Shown: in pieces, positions 1 through 6,387 of the stretch
Layout: every line of letters starts with the position of its first letter
Numbering within the stretch: position 1 is the stretch's first letter
NCBI GenBank assembly: GCA_021789565.1
Contig: JAJYJL010000077.1
Span: 1 to 13,076, forward strand
Direction: 5' to 3'
DNA from: Acidobacteriota bacterium
Lineage (GTDB): Bacteria; Acidobacteriota; Terriglobia; UBA7540
Length of the DNA stretch: 13,076 nucleotides
Program-made: the position numbers and the translations under genes
The notes under the pieces: generated by a model
What the model was told of the DNA's origin: nothing
Seen by the model: the letters and a program-made list of their open reading frames with translations, nothing else
Databases searched by the model: none

Positions 1-2
1 AG

Positions 3-178
3 AGAATCGACAAGTGGTCGCTGACCAGCCTGCAGCAGCGGCTGGTGAAGACGGGCGGGAGGTTCCTGAAACATGCCCGGTATTACTGGCTCCTGCTGGC
101 GGAAGGCCACTTGACGCGGCGGCTCTTCGCCGCGCCATGGTACGGCGGATCGAGTTGCTAGCCTTGCCGGCGGGGTAA
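3..178 (+). pseudogene. C-terminal end of an IS1380-like transposase, frameshifted
   Basis: The first bases read in frame 3 as a basic, aromatic peptide containing WSLTSLQQRLVKTGGRFLKH and then ARYYWLLLAEGHLTRRLF. I recognise this as the C-terminal tail of DDE transposases of the IS1380 type. That frame would stop at 162 after an uncharacteristic ending. One frame over, from about 134 to the TAA at 176-178, the expected ending AMVRRIELLALPAG appears. The break lies in the GC run at 129-136 and is most simply a 2-bp insertion. The element is therefore probably an inactive remnant, or a copy with a sequencing error. Its upstream part lies outside the window. No clear terminal inverted repeat could be assigned in 179-345. 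The family call comes from memory of the tail motif and is moderately sure; the frameshift is seen directly. Confidence 0.55.
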
Positions 179-369
179 GGCCGGTGACCGGCTGAGCGGA
201 CTTCAGTCACAGGGAGGCGCGGAGACGTAAGAAGTGTCACAGCTCGAGGCCGAAATAGGCCCGGGTTCCCGGCTTGTAAGCTCGCGGCCAATGGAAACTG
301 ACGCCTTGCAGGGGCCTTCTGACACACGGAGAGCTGCAAACCCCATTGAGGGTTGCATTCAGTGGCGGT

Positions 370-405
370 CGGGTGTATGTTGTCAACCGGGTGTATGTTG
401 TCGGT
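370..405. repeat. 18-bp tandem repeat, two copies, upstream of the methyltransferase
   Basis: The 15-mer cgggtgtatgttgtc occurs at 370-384 and again at 388-402, giving an exact repeat with an 18-bp period. The second unit is followed by cggtcggg, the start of a weak third unit. A -10-like GATAAT lies at 418-423, 46 bp before the ATG at 469. The TTGTCG at 398-403 would leave only a 14-bp spacer, so the promoter is unproven. Two directly repeated half-sites next to a possible -10 element would suit a regulator-binding site, but a simple duplication left by the neighbouring mobile element is equally possible. Confidence 0.5.
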
Positions 406-468
406 CGGGCCGGAGTCGATAATAGAAATTCCGGCTCAACAGGGCTTCGACGACAAAAAGGGGGAATC

Positions 469-1539
469 ATGGCTACACCGCCTAAAACTCTCGAACCGGA
501 CGAGTCCCGTCTGGACGCCTTTATGGAAAAGGCGGTCGCAGATATGGGCGCCGCCATGCACGCGACGCTGGTGGTAGTGGGAGACAAGCTGGGGCTGTAT
601 AAAGCAATGGCAGGAGCGGGGTGGCTGACTCCTGCAGAACTGGCAGCCCGGACTGGCACTGCCGAACGGTATGTCCGCGAGTGGCTGGACGCCAATGCGG
701 CCAGCGGGTACGTCAGCTACGATGCTGGAACGCAGCAATACCAGTTGCCGGCTGAGCAGGCATTTGCCCTTACGGTGCTGGATCTCCCTGGGGCCTTTCA
801 CATCATCTCCGCCTGTTTCAAAGACGAACCGAAAATTACGCAGGCATTCCGGACCGGCGAAGGCGTCGGCTGGCACGAGCACGATGCCAACCTGTTCTTC
901 GGCACGGAGCGTTTTTTCCGGCCGAACTATGAGAACAATCTTCTCAGCGCCTGGATTCCGGCGCTTGACGATGTCCGTGCCAAGCTCGCTGCGGGCGCAG
1001 CGGTTGCAGACGTGGGCTGCGGGCACGGCGCGTCCACGATGCTGATGGCCAGGGCATTCCCCAAATCGCGATTCTACGGCTTCGACTATCACAGCGGCTC
1101 CATCGAGTACGCGCGCCACGTGGCAGGGCGCGACGGGCTGCTGGACCAGATCACGTTTGAGGTCGCAAGCGCAAAAAGCTATCCCAGGAACGGAGGGTAC
1201 GACCTCGTTACTTTTTTTGATTGCCTGCACGACATGGGCGATCCGACGGGCGCCGCACAGCACGTCCTCTCCACCCTGAAGCCTGAAGGGACCTGGATGA
1301 TCGTGGAACCCTTCGCCGGGGACAGGCCGGAACAGAATCACAACCCCGTGGGCCGAATCTTCTATGCCGCATCCACGATGATCTGTACCCCGGCATCGCT
1401 GGCGCAGGAAGTGGGCGCAGCTCTCGGCGCGCAGGCAGGAGAGAAGCGTATTCAGAGTGTGGTAACAGCCGCGGGCTTCACCCGTTTTCGACGGGCCGCG
1501 CAGACGCCGTTTAATCTGGTGTTTGAGGCCCGCCCATAA
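469..1539 (+). CDS. SAM-dependent methyltransferase with N-terminal winged helix (Rv2258c-like)
   Basis: The protein has 356 residues. The ATG at 469 was chosen because a purine-rich Shine-Dalgarno sequence (aaaaaggggg, 456-464) stands just before it; an in-frame GTG-type start at 346 would add 41 residues read through the tandem repeat. Residues about 15-110 look like a winged helix: helices around KLGLYKAM, then LTPAELAARTGTAERYVREW and a YQL wing. This fold serves dimerisation or substrate closure in Rv2258c-type enzymes. The Rossmann methyltransferase domain follows. It has motif I VADVGCGHG at 179-187, the acidic end of strand 2 in FYGFDYH near 203-209, and a motif around DLVTFFDCLHDM. 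The substrate cannot be told; small molecules or natural-product intermediates are usual for the family. It is a single gene with spacers on both sides, next to a transposase relic, so horizontal acquisition is possible. The family is sure, the function open. Confidence 0.85.
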   Translation: MATPPKTLEPDESRLDAFMEKAVADMGAAMHATLVVVGDKLGLYKAMAGAGWLTPAELAARTGTAERYVREWLDANAASGYVSYDAGTQQYQLPAEQAFALTVLDLPGAFHIISACFKDEPKITQAFRTGEGVGWHEHDANLFFGTERFFRPNYENNLLSAWIPALDDVRAKLAAGAAVADVGCGHGASTMLMARAFPKSRFYGFDYHSGSIEYARHVAGRDGLLDQITFEVASAKSYPRNGGYDLVTFFDCLHDMGDPTGAAQHVLSTLKPEGTWMIVEPFAGDRPEQNHNPVGRIFYAASTMICTPASLAQEVGAALGAQAGEKRIQSVVTAAGFTRFRRAAQTPFNLVFEARP

Positions 1540-1540
1540 G

Positions 1541-1622
1541 GCCCTCCGGCAGGGCATGCCGCGTGGTGTTGAAAAAGACTCGCGGCCGCAATTTTCAAAC
1601 AGTACTGCTGCGGACCACGCCG
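1541..1622. repeat. Nested inverted repeats after the methyltransferase gene
   Basis: A small hairpin, gccct/agggc (1541-1545 with 1551-1555, 5-nt loop), starts one base after the stop codon. It has no T tract, so it is a poor terminator. A larger nested structure follows. The outer arms are gcgtggt (1561-1567) and accacgc (1614-1620), exact over 7 bp. The inner arms are ttgaaaa (1569-1575) and ttttcaa (1592-1598). The palindromes gcggccgc (1582-1589) and cagtactg (1600-1607) lie inside. The shape suggests a degenerate dispersed palindromic element, or an RNA fold that protects the mRNA 3' end. I see no ORF here. Confidence 0.45.
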
Positions 1623-1652
1623 TCAGGCGCTATGATGGAATCCTGCCTTTAA

Positions 1653-1792
1653 GGGGCTTCAGCCCGTGGGTGGGTCGGATAATTTCTGGAGACAAGGCAC
1701 AGCGGCTAAAGCCGGTGTTCGGTGGCATGCTTCATCGGCACGAGTAAACTCCTGCCCTTTCGCATCAAAGATCGGCGGTGGGGACACCGCCG
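1653..1792. repeat. Cluster of short palindromes (REP-like) in the 1540-1916 spacer
   Basis: Three clear hairpins stand in a row: gggcttcagccc (1654-1665), cggctaaagccg (1703-1714) and cggcggtg/caccgccg with a ggga loop (1773-1792). Between them, ggcacgagtaaactcctgcc (1737-1756) looks like a decayed fourth hairpin with ggca/tgcc ends. The GGCTNAAGCC-type cores are similar to each other, as expected for a composite intergenic repeat unit. From memory, similar phrases are scattered through Acidobacteria intergenic DNA; this could not be checked here. No gene is visible in the spacer up to 1916. Confidence 0.5.
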
Positions 1793-1916
1793 CTACAACA
1801 AACACTCCTCACCCTGTCGCCTGCTCTGCCCGCAAAAAACCCGACAAAGACTAGAACATTTGCCGCTGCTGGCGCGTATTCTTTTTTAGTGGGGCCGTCC
1901 GAATGCGGAGGAGGCT

Positions 1917-2750
1917 ATGAAAACGAGAAGTATAGGCTTGCTGATGGTTGCCCTGGTGGCGATGAGCGTTGCGGCGTGCGCCGATTCGCGCATTGAAAAG
2001 ACAATGACGCTCGCGCCGGGCGGCGAATTTGTGCTGCAGTCGGACTCGGGGAGCGTTACAGTGACGGGTTCGAATTCACCGGGCGCCAGGATCGTCGTCA
2101 CTTCAAACCGCGACGATTTGCAGTCTGTGTACAGTCTCGATTTCGATTCAAGCAATAACGTGGTGCGAGTGACGGCGCGAAAGAAGGGCTTCCAATGGTT
2201 TTCGAACGTCAATCTGCACTTTGATGTGACGGTGCCGGCGCAGACGCGCGTCAGCGTCAGGACCGGCGGCGGATCGGTGAAGGTCTCATCGCTTCAGGGC
2301 GAACAGCGCCTGGAAACTTCAGGCGGTTCCATCGAGGCTTCCGGCGTTCACGGAGATGTTGTGGCGCGCACGTCCGGAGGCGGCGTCACCGTGAATTCCC
2401 AGGACGGGTCGTTGGAGGCGCGAACCAGCGGCGGCTCCATCCACATTGACGGCTTGACGGGTCACGTAAACGCTCACACTTCGGGCGGGTCAATCCGGGC
2501 GATGCTCGCGCGTGGCAACAGCCAGGGAGGCGAACTTGACACTTCAGGCGGCTCGATCCGGGTGGGGCTCGATCCTGCGGCCAATCTGAATATTGACGCT
2601 TCCACCTCCGGCGGCTCCGTCTCAACCGATCTGTCCATGAAAGTGCAGGGCGCCATTTCACATTCACACCTGCACGGTACGCTCGGCTCGGGCGGACCAA
2701 CGCTCCTGCTGCATACAAGCGGCGGCTCGATTCACATCAGTTCGATCTGA
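1917..2750 (+). CDS. DUF4097-type beta-strand-repeat lipoprotein
   Basis: The protein has 277 residues. The ATG at 1917 has a strong Shine-Dalgarno sequence (ggaggagg, 1907-1914). The N terminus is a lipoprotein signal: basic MKTR, a hydrophobic stretch 6-19 and a lipobox VAAC with Cys21 as the likely lipidated residue. Residues about 28-110 form a beta-rich head. Residues 115-272 carry eight near-identical turns of the T-S/G-G-G-S/G-I/V type (RTGGGSV, then ETSGGSI, RTSGGGV, RTSGGSI, HTSGGSI, DTSGGSI, STSGGSV, HTSGGSI), spaced about 17-25 residues apart. This is typical of DUF4097 'putative adhesin' beta-solenoids. It most likely sits anchored on the periplasmic face of a membrane or on the cell surface. 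The biochemical role is unknown. Such proteins are often found near ECF sigma/anti-sigma genes, but none is present here. It is flanked by long spacers, so it is probably transcribed alone. Confidence 0.85.
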   Translation: MKTRSIGLLMVALVAMSVAACADSRIEKTMTLAPGGEFVLQSDSGSVTVTGSNSPGARIVVTSNRDDLQSVYSLDFDSSNNVVRVTARKKGFQWFSNVNLHFDVTVPAQTRVSVRTGGGSVKVSSLQGEQRLETSGGSIEASGVHGDVVARTSGGGVTVNSQDGSLEARTSGGSIHIDGLTGHVNAHTSGGSIRAMLARGNSQGGELDTSGGSIRVGLDPAANLNIDASTSGGSVSTDLSMKVQGAISHSHLHGTLGSGGPTLLLHTSGGSIHISSI

Positions 2751-3052
2751 GCCGGCCGCCCCCCGGCAGTAGCGCCCATTGGTGTCGAAGACTGTCTCGT
2801 CTCTCTCGACCCGAGGCTTGTCGGGGTTCGACGGTGGGCAGTGCATCAGAATTGATCTTCAACTTGGCGGCCTCTGTTCGTAAAGAAAGCACCGCAGATT
2901 AACGCACTCCGCGCGCAACTGTGCGCTGTTGTTCCTCGCTTCGCATAACCACAGACACTGCAAGGCCGGCACCAGGGCCGGCCGCGCGCCAAGGGGCCGG
3001 CAGGTGCCAGAGCTTATATGAGTAGGCTACATAGGGCCGGGACGCCCGAAAA
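2751..3052. other. Intergenic spacer with GC-rich hairpins, no gene seen
   Basis: No reading frame with coding character is visible on either strand. A perfect 7-bp stem, ggccggc (2964-2970) with gccggcc (2977-2983), has a 6-nt loop. It competes with a wider pairing of ggcacc (2968-2973) and ggtgcc (3003-3008), so two alternative folds are possible. Another small stem, gcgca/tgcgc, lies near 2920-2935. None is followed by a T tract, so I do not call a terminator for the lipoprotein gene. Composition changes abruptly from GC-rich to AT-rich at about 3053. Confidence 0.4.
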
Positions 3053-3079
3053 TGGGACGTTTGGGATTTTTGGGACAAT
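3053..3079. repeat. Three 9-bp direct repeats just upstream of the lpt promoter
   Basis: The units tgggacgtt (3053-3061), tgggatttt (3062-3070) and tgggacaat (3071-3079) follow one another without gaps. They share TGGGA, with C in two of three copies. A fourth GGGAC lies out of phase at 3039-3043. The array ends 3 bp before the predicted -35 hexamer, the position where an activator or other regulator would bind. The bound factor is unknown. Confidence 0.45.
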
Positions 3080-3082
3080 TTC

Positions 3083-3112
3083 TTGCCAGTTTTGTAAATT
3101 ATTGATTATAAT
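3083..3112 (+). promoter_or_regulatory. Predicted sigma-70 promoter for the lptCA-lptB-rpoN-hpf operon
   Basis: TTGCCA at 3083-3088 (5 of 6 to TTGACA) and a perfect TATAAT at 3107-3112 are separated by 18 bp. Transcription would begin near 3119, giving a leader of about 185 nt before the GTG at 3304. The leader is AT-rich at first, including a run of ten T at 3145-3154, and ends in the hairpin at 3258-3285. It is the best housekeeping promoter in the window and lies in the longest spacer, directly upstream of the tight operon. Confidence 0.6.
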
Positions 3113-3257
3113 GAAATTGGTTAAATTCTAAACTTTTAATTTCCTTTTTTTTTTGCATTTGTGTTCAATTTCGGCACAGTGGGAAAAAATTACCCGAACA
3201 CGTCTCGGCTTTTAGTTAGACGCCGATCAGCTTCCACGAATCTAAAGAGTATACTTC

Positions 3258-3285
3258 CCCTCCGGGGCTTAAAATAGCCGGAGGG
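3258..3285 (+). promoter_or_regulatory. Leader hairpin that sequesters the Shine-Dalgarno sequence
   Basis: ccctccgg (3258-3265) pairs perfectly with ccggaggg (3278-3285) over 8 bp, with a 12-nt AT-containing loop. The 3' arm contains GGAGGG, the ribosome-binding site for the ATG at 3290, and the 5' arm is therefore a built-in anti-Shine-Dalgarno sequence. A competing short stem ggct/agcc (3266-3269 with 3276-3279) is possible. If formed, the main stem would limit translation initiation for the mini-ORF and the coupled lpt gene. The pairing is seen directly; the regulatory effect is inferred. Confidence 0.45.
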
Positions 3286-3289
3286 AGGG

Positions 3290-3307
3290 ATGAACGCGGG
3301 ATTGTGA
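3290..3307 (+). CDS. Five-codon leader ORF (MNAGL) overlapping the lptCA start
   Basis: ATG at 3290 has a well-placed Shine-Dalgarno sequence (ggaggg at 3280-3285, 4-nt gap). It reads M-N-A-G-L and stops at TGA 3305-3307. The stop overlaps the GTG start of the large lpt gene at 3304-3306 as GTGA. The large gene has no good Shine-Dalgarno sequence of its own at the usual distance: the purine tract ends about 15 nt upstream of the GTG. The arrangement suggests that ribosomes terminate on the mini-ORF and restart on the GTG, so the leader would set translation of the operon. It could be chance, since it is only five codons long. Confidence 0.35.
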   Translation: MNAGL

Positions 3308-5652
3308 ACAACAGTATCCAACGACACGTGCGGGGCAAGCGCTGGGTCAGTATCCTGGCTGGCGCGGGACTGGCGGTTACCGTTGCGATTGTCTTGTGGA
3401 CTTACTGGCATGGCAAGGCAATCCAGCAGACGCCGCTGCCCAAACCTCCCGAGCTTCCAAAGAACGTCAATCAGCAGCTTTCCGGAGTCACCTTTACCCG
3501 CTCCGATAAAGGGCAACGGCTGTTTGTCATTCATGCTGCTCGCACTCTTGCCTACAAGGAAAGCGGCGCAACAGTACTGAAGGATGTTTACGTCGAGTTC
3601 TTCGGCCGGTCGGGAAAGCGGTCCGACGTCATGAAGACTGCCGAGGGAGAATACGATCCTGAAACGGGTAACCTTTCAACGCCCGGGGATGTTGAACTCG
3701 TGCTGAACGCCACGCCCAGCCAGATACGGGACCTGGCTTCAAAGCCCGGCCAGCCCATCAATCAAAAACCTGCAGATGCAAACCCTGCGCGGCAGCCTGT
3801 CTATATCAAGACGTCCAAAGTGAGTTCTACCGATCACGGCACACAACTCGAGACCGACACTCCGGCGCGCTTCCATTCGGGAGATGTTTCGGGGTCGGCG
3901 CGTGGACTCAGCTACGGCACCGACAGAGGCGAGATCATCCTGAAACAGGAAGTACAGGCGATATTCCAACCCACAAAAGGTCGCCGGCCGGGAGCGCCCA
4001 TTGAACTCTCTGCCAGCCGGCTGCGCTATGCGGGGTCGGATGAAGGAGTACAACTCTGGGGACCCGTGAAATTCCGGCAGGGCAATCGGACAGTGAACGC
4101 GAACAAGGGTTCGATTTCCTTGAACCCTGACAACCGTGTTGAGGAAGTGTTGCTGGAAGGCAACGCTCACGCGCTGGACAGCACGACGGACGGCCAACTC
4201 AGCCTGCAGTCCGACGTGTTCAGAGGTTATCTTGACCCCTCGAACGGCCGGCTCAGCAAGCTGGTGGCGGCGGGTAACGTGCGGGGTGTGTCCACGCAGG
4301 GCGGGACCCTCACCAACCTCGATGCCCGCGAAGTGACATTGAACTTTGATCCCGCCACTCACGCGCCGGCCGATGGCGTGGCCATGGGGCGGGTCCACCT
4401 GAGAATTAATCAAAGGCACGGGCCGCAGAACAGTGCTGCCGGATCCCGGGCGCTCGGCGGGAAAATTTCCAGCGAAGACCTTGCCACGGATAAGATCCAG
4501 TTCTCGTTTTGGCCCAATGGCAAGAACCTTAGAGAGGCAGCAACTGGGGGGCCTGGAACGCTGGTTCTATATCCTCAGAGTTCCGAAGCTGGTGACCGGA
4601 CCGTGACTGCCTCCAGGTTTTTCATGACATTTGATTCCGCCAGCCGCCTCGAGTCGCTTCGCGGAACAGGCGGAACGAAAATAGTCTTCGCACAGTCAAA
4701 GAACTCAAAGAGCCAGGTTCCGGCAGTTTCGACGGCAAGTGAAATGGTGGCGACTTTTGATCCGGCCACTGAAGTCGTCCAATCGGTCGAGCAGAATGGC
4801 GATTTCCGCTTCCGAAATGGAGATTTGGAGGCCAAGAGCGAAAATGGCCAGGATCTGGCTCGCGAGCAAAAACTGATTTTGACCGGGCACCCGGAAGTTT
4901 GGGACTCCAGCACGCGAGCACGGGCAGACCAGATAGTGATCCTGCTCGCATCGGATACCGCTGAAGGCATCGGCGGCGTGCATGCCCTTCATACTGATCC
5001 TCGGAACCCTGAACTGCTCCCCACGAACGTAGTGGCTGACCGCATGGTTGCCGACCGCCGCAGTCAGGTGGTCCACTACGAAGGACATGTTCGCGCGTGG
5101 CGAGGGACCGACGTGATCGAGTCGCCCTCGCTGGATGTTTATAAGAGTGAACGCCGCGTGAGTACGAACTCACGAGTGGTAACATCTCATTTGCAGCCCG
5201 CGCCGGCGAATGCCGCTGCAGGAAGGGCACGCCAGTCGGGTCCCAGCCCCCTGATTGTCCGGGCTGACCGGTTGGAGTACTTTGATGCCGGCCGGCAGGC
5301 TCGCTACGCCGGACATGTCGAGATGGACACCGAGGACACCCGTATTCAGGCTGACCGGCTGGATGTTTATTTTTCCTCCGTCAAGAAGCAGGGGGATTCT
5401 GAAGTGGACCGCGCGGTAGCCGAAGGAGACGTGAAGATTACGCAGCCAATGCGGTATGCTATGGGTGAGAACGCTGTTTACGATGCACAGGCCGGAAAGG
5501 TTGTAATGACGGGAGGGCCGCCGACAGTTTACGACACGGAGAAGGGATCGATGACGGGGCAACGTTTGACTTTCTATATTCACAATGATAGGTTGCTCGT
5601 TGATGGGAGCGCCAATTCCCCGGCAGTATCCAAACACCGTGTCGCGCAGTGA
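3304..5652 (+). CDS. lptC-lptA: LptC-LptA-like fused LPS transport protein (multi-OstA, 782 aa)
   Basis: The protein is predicted to carry LPS from the inner-membrane LptBFG complex through the periplasm. The GTG start gives MNNSIQRHVR, a single membrane anchor at about 15-34, then a periplasmic remainder. Residues about 45-165 resemble LptC (LSGVTFTRSDKGQRLFVIHA, then EGEYDPETGNLSTPGDVEL). Further LptC/OstA-like beta segments begin near 167, 233 and 434. At least three OstA-style repeats follow at about 477-560, 573-640 and 650-772. The last is the clearest LptA: LIVRADRLEYFDAGRQARYA, AEGDVKIT, YDAQAGKVVMTGGPP. Usual LptC and LptA have about 190 and 185 residues, so this protein is about twice their sum. 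No separate lptA stands before lptB. The gene lies 6 bp before lptB, which supports the role. The extra modules could lengthen the periplasmic bridge. The LPS-transport role is confident; the domain borders are approximate. Confidence 0.85.
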   Translation: MNNSIQRHVRGKRWVSILAGAGLAVTVAIVLWTYWHGKAIQQTPLPKPPELPKNVNQQLSGVTFTRSDKGQRLFVIHAARTLAYKESGATVLKDVYVEFFGRSGKRSDVMKTAEGEYDPETGNLSTPGDVELVLNATPSQIRDLASKPGQPINQKPADANPARQPVYIKTSKVSSTDHGTQLETDTPARFHSGDVSGSARGLSYGTDRGEIILKQEVQAIFQPTKGRRPGAPIELSASRLRYAGSDEGVQLWGPVKFRQGNRTVNANKGSISLNPDNRVEEVLLEGNAHALDSTTDGQLSLQSDVFRGYLDPSNGRLSKLVAAGNVRGVSTQGGTLTNLDAREVTLNFDPATHAPADGVAMGRVHLRINQRHGPQNSAAGSRALGGKISSEDLATDKIQFSFWPNGKNLREAATGGPGTLVLYPQSSEAGDRTVTASRFFMTFDSASRLESLRGTGGTKIVFAQSKNSKSQVPAVSTASEMVATFDPATEVVQSVEQNGDFRFRNGDLEAKSENGQDLAREQKLILTGHPEVWDSSTRARADQIVILLASDTAEGIGGVHALHTDPRNPELLPTNVVADRMVADRRSQVVHYEGHVRAWRGTDVIESPSLDVYKSERRVSTNSRVVTSHLQPAPANAAAGRARQSGPSPLIVRADRLEYFDAGRQARYAGHVEMDTEDTRIQADRLDVYFSSVKKQGDSEVDRAVAEGDVKITQPMRYAMGENAVYDAQAGKVVMTGGPPTVYDTEKGSMTGQRLTFYIHNDRLLVDGSANSPAVSKHRVAQ

Positions 5653-5658
5653 GCGACG

Positions 5659-6387
5659 ATGCATATTCTCTCCACGGTTGACCTGACAAAGGCGTACAAA
5701 GGTCGCAAGGTTGTTGACAACATCAGCCTGACTATTGCTCAGGGCGAAGTCGTTGGCCTGCTGGGTCCGAACGGGGCGGGCAAGACAACCACCTTTTATA
5801 TAATTGTCGGCCTGCTCAGCCCGGACTCCGGCCAGGTGGTCTTCGACGAGTCGGACATCACGGAATTTCCGATGTATCTGAGGGCGAGGAGCGGGATCAG
5901 CTACCTGCCCCAGGAACCTTCGATCTTCCGCAAACTGACGGTAGAAGAAAATATCCTGGCCGTTCTTGAGACCCTTCCGCTGAACGCGCACCAGCGGCGT
6001 GAACGCCTTGAAGAATTGCTTGAAGAGCTTGGTTTGCAGCAAGTAAGGCGGAGCCACGGGTACCTGCTTTCGGGCGGCGAAAGGCGCCGCGTGGAAATTG
6101 CGCGTTCGCTCGTCATCTCGCCATCGTTTATACTTCTAGATGAGCCGTTTTCCGGCATCGACCCTTTGACCGTACTGGACATCCAGGAAATTATCGTGCG
6201 GTTGAAAGAAAGTGGCATCGGGGTATTGGTCACAGACCATAACGTGCGCGAAACCTTGCGCGTGACGGATCGGGCGTACATCATTAACAATGGAAGGATC
6301 TTCCGAACTGGATCGCCGGAAGAACTCGGGAACGACTCAGAAGTGAAGAGGATTTATCTCGGCGATAACTTCAAACTGGTAGTCTGA
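5659..6387 (+). CDS. lptB: LPS export ABC transporter ATP-binding protein LptB
   Basis: The protein has 242 residues, matching the usual length of about 241. It is the cytoplasmic ATPase that drives extraction of LPS from the inner membrane with LptF and LptG, which are not in this window. Visible motifs are Walker A GPNGAGKT (36-43), Q-loop LPQEPSIF with Gln85, signature LSGGE (137-141), Walker B FILLDEP with Asp161 and catalytic Glu162, and the switch His194 in TDHNVRET. The Q-loop and H-loop wording is typical of LptB rather than of general ABC ATPases. The ATG at 5659 follows the preceding stop after 6 bp and has only a weak Shine-Dalgarno sequence, so translation is probably coupled. Its stop overlaps the rpoN start. 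Confidence 0.95.
   Translation: MHILSTVDLTKAYKGRKVVDNISLTIAQGEVVGLLGPNGAGKTTTFYIIVGLLSPDSGQVVFDESDITEFPMYLRARSGISYLPQEPSIFRKLTVEENILAVLETLPLNAHQRRERLEELLEELGLQQVRRSHGYLLSGGERRRVEIARSLVISPSFILLDEPFSGIDPLTVLDIQEIIVRLKESGIGVLVTDHNVRETLRVTDRAYIINNGRIFRTGSPEELGNDSEVKRIYLGDNFKLVV

Noticed and set aside
436..1557. Long open frame on the - strand (373 codons) opposite the methyltransferase
   Set aside because: The + strand encodes a clear methyltransferase with a Shine-Dalgarno sequence and motif I. The - strand product shows no family motif, and is the usual shadow of GC-rich codon usage.
1853..1882. ECF-sigma-like promoter (AGAAC ... CGTAT) upstream of the DUF4097 lipoprotein
   Set aside because: Only partial matches at both boxes; the idea came from the family's usual neighbours, and no ECF sigma gene is present.
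3145..3154. Run of ten T, considered as a terminator
   Set aside because: Only a weak AT stem precedes it, and it lies just downstream of the predicted lpt promoter, where a terminator would block the operon.
3176..3200. Search for a sigma-54 (-24/-12) promoter, e.g. around ggcacagtgggaaaa
   Set aside because: The GGCAC is not followed by a TTGC-type -12 box at the right distance, so no sigma-54 site is called.
5170..6057. Open frame on the - strand (295 codons) across the lptCA-lptB junction
   Set aside because: It runs antisense to two solidly identified genes and lacks any motif.
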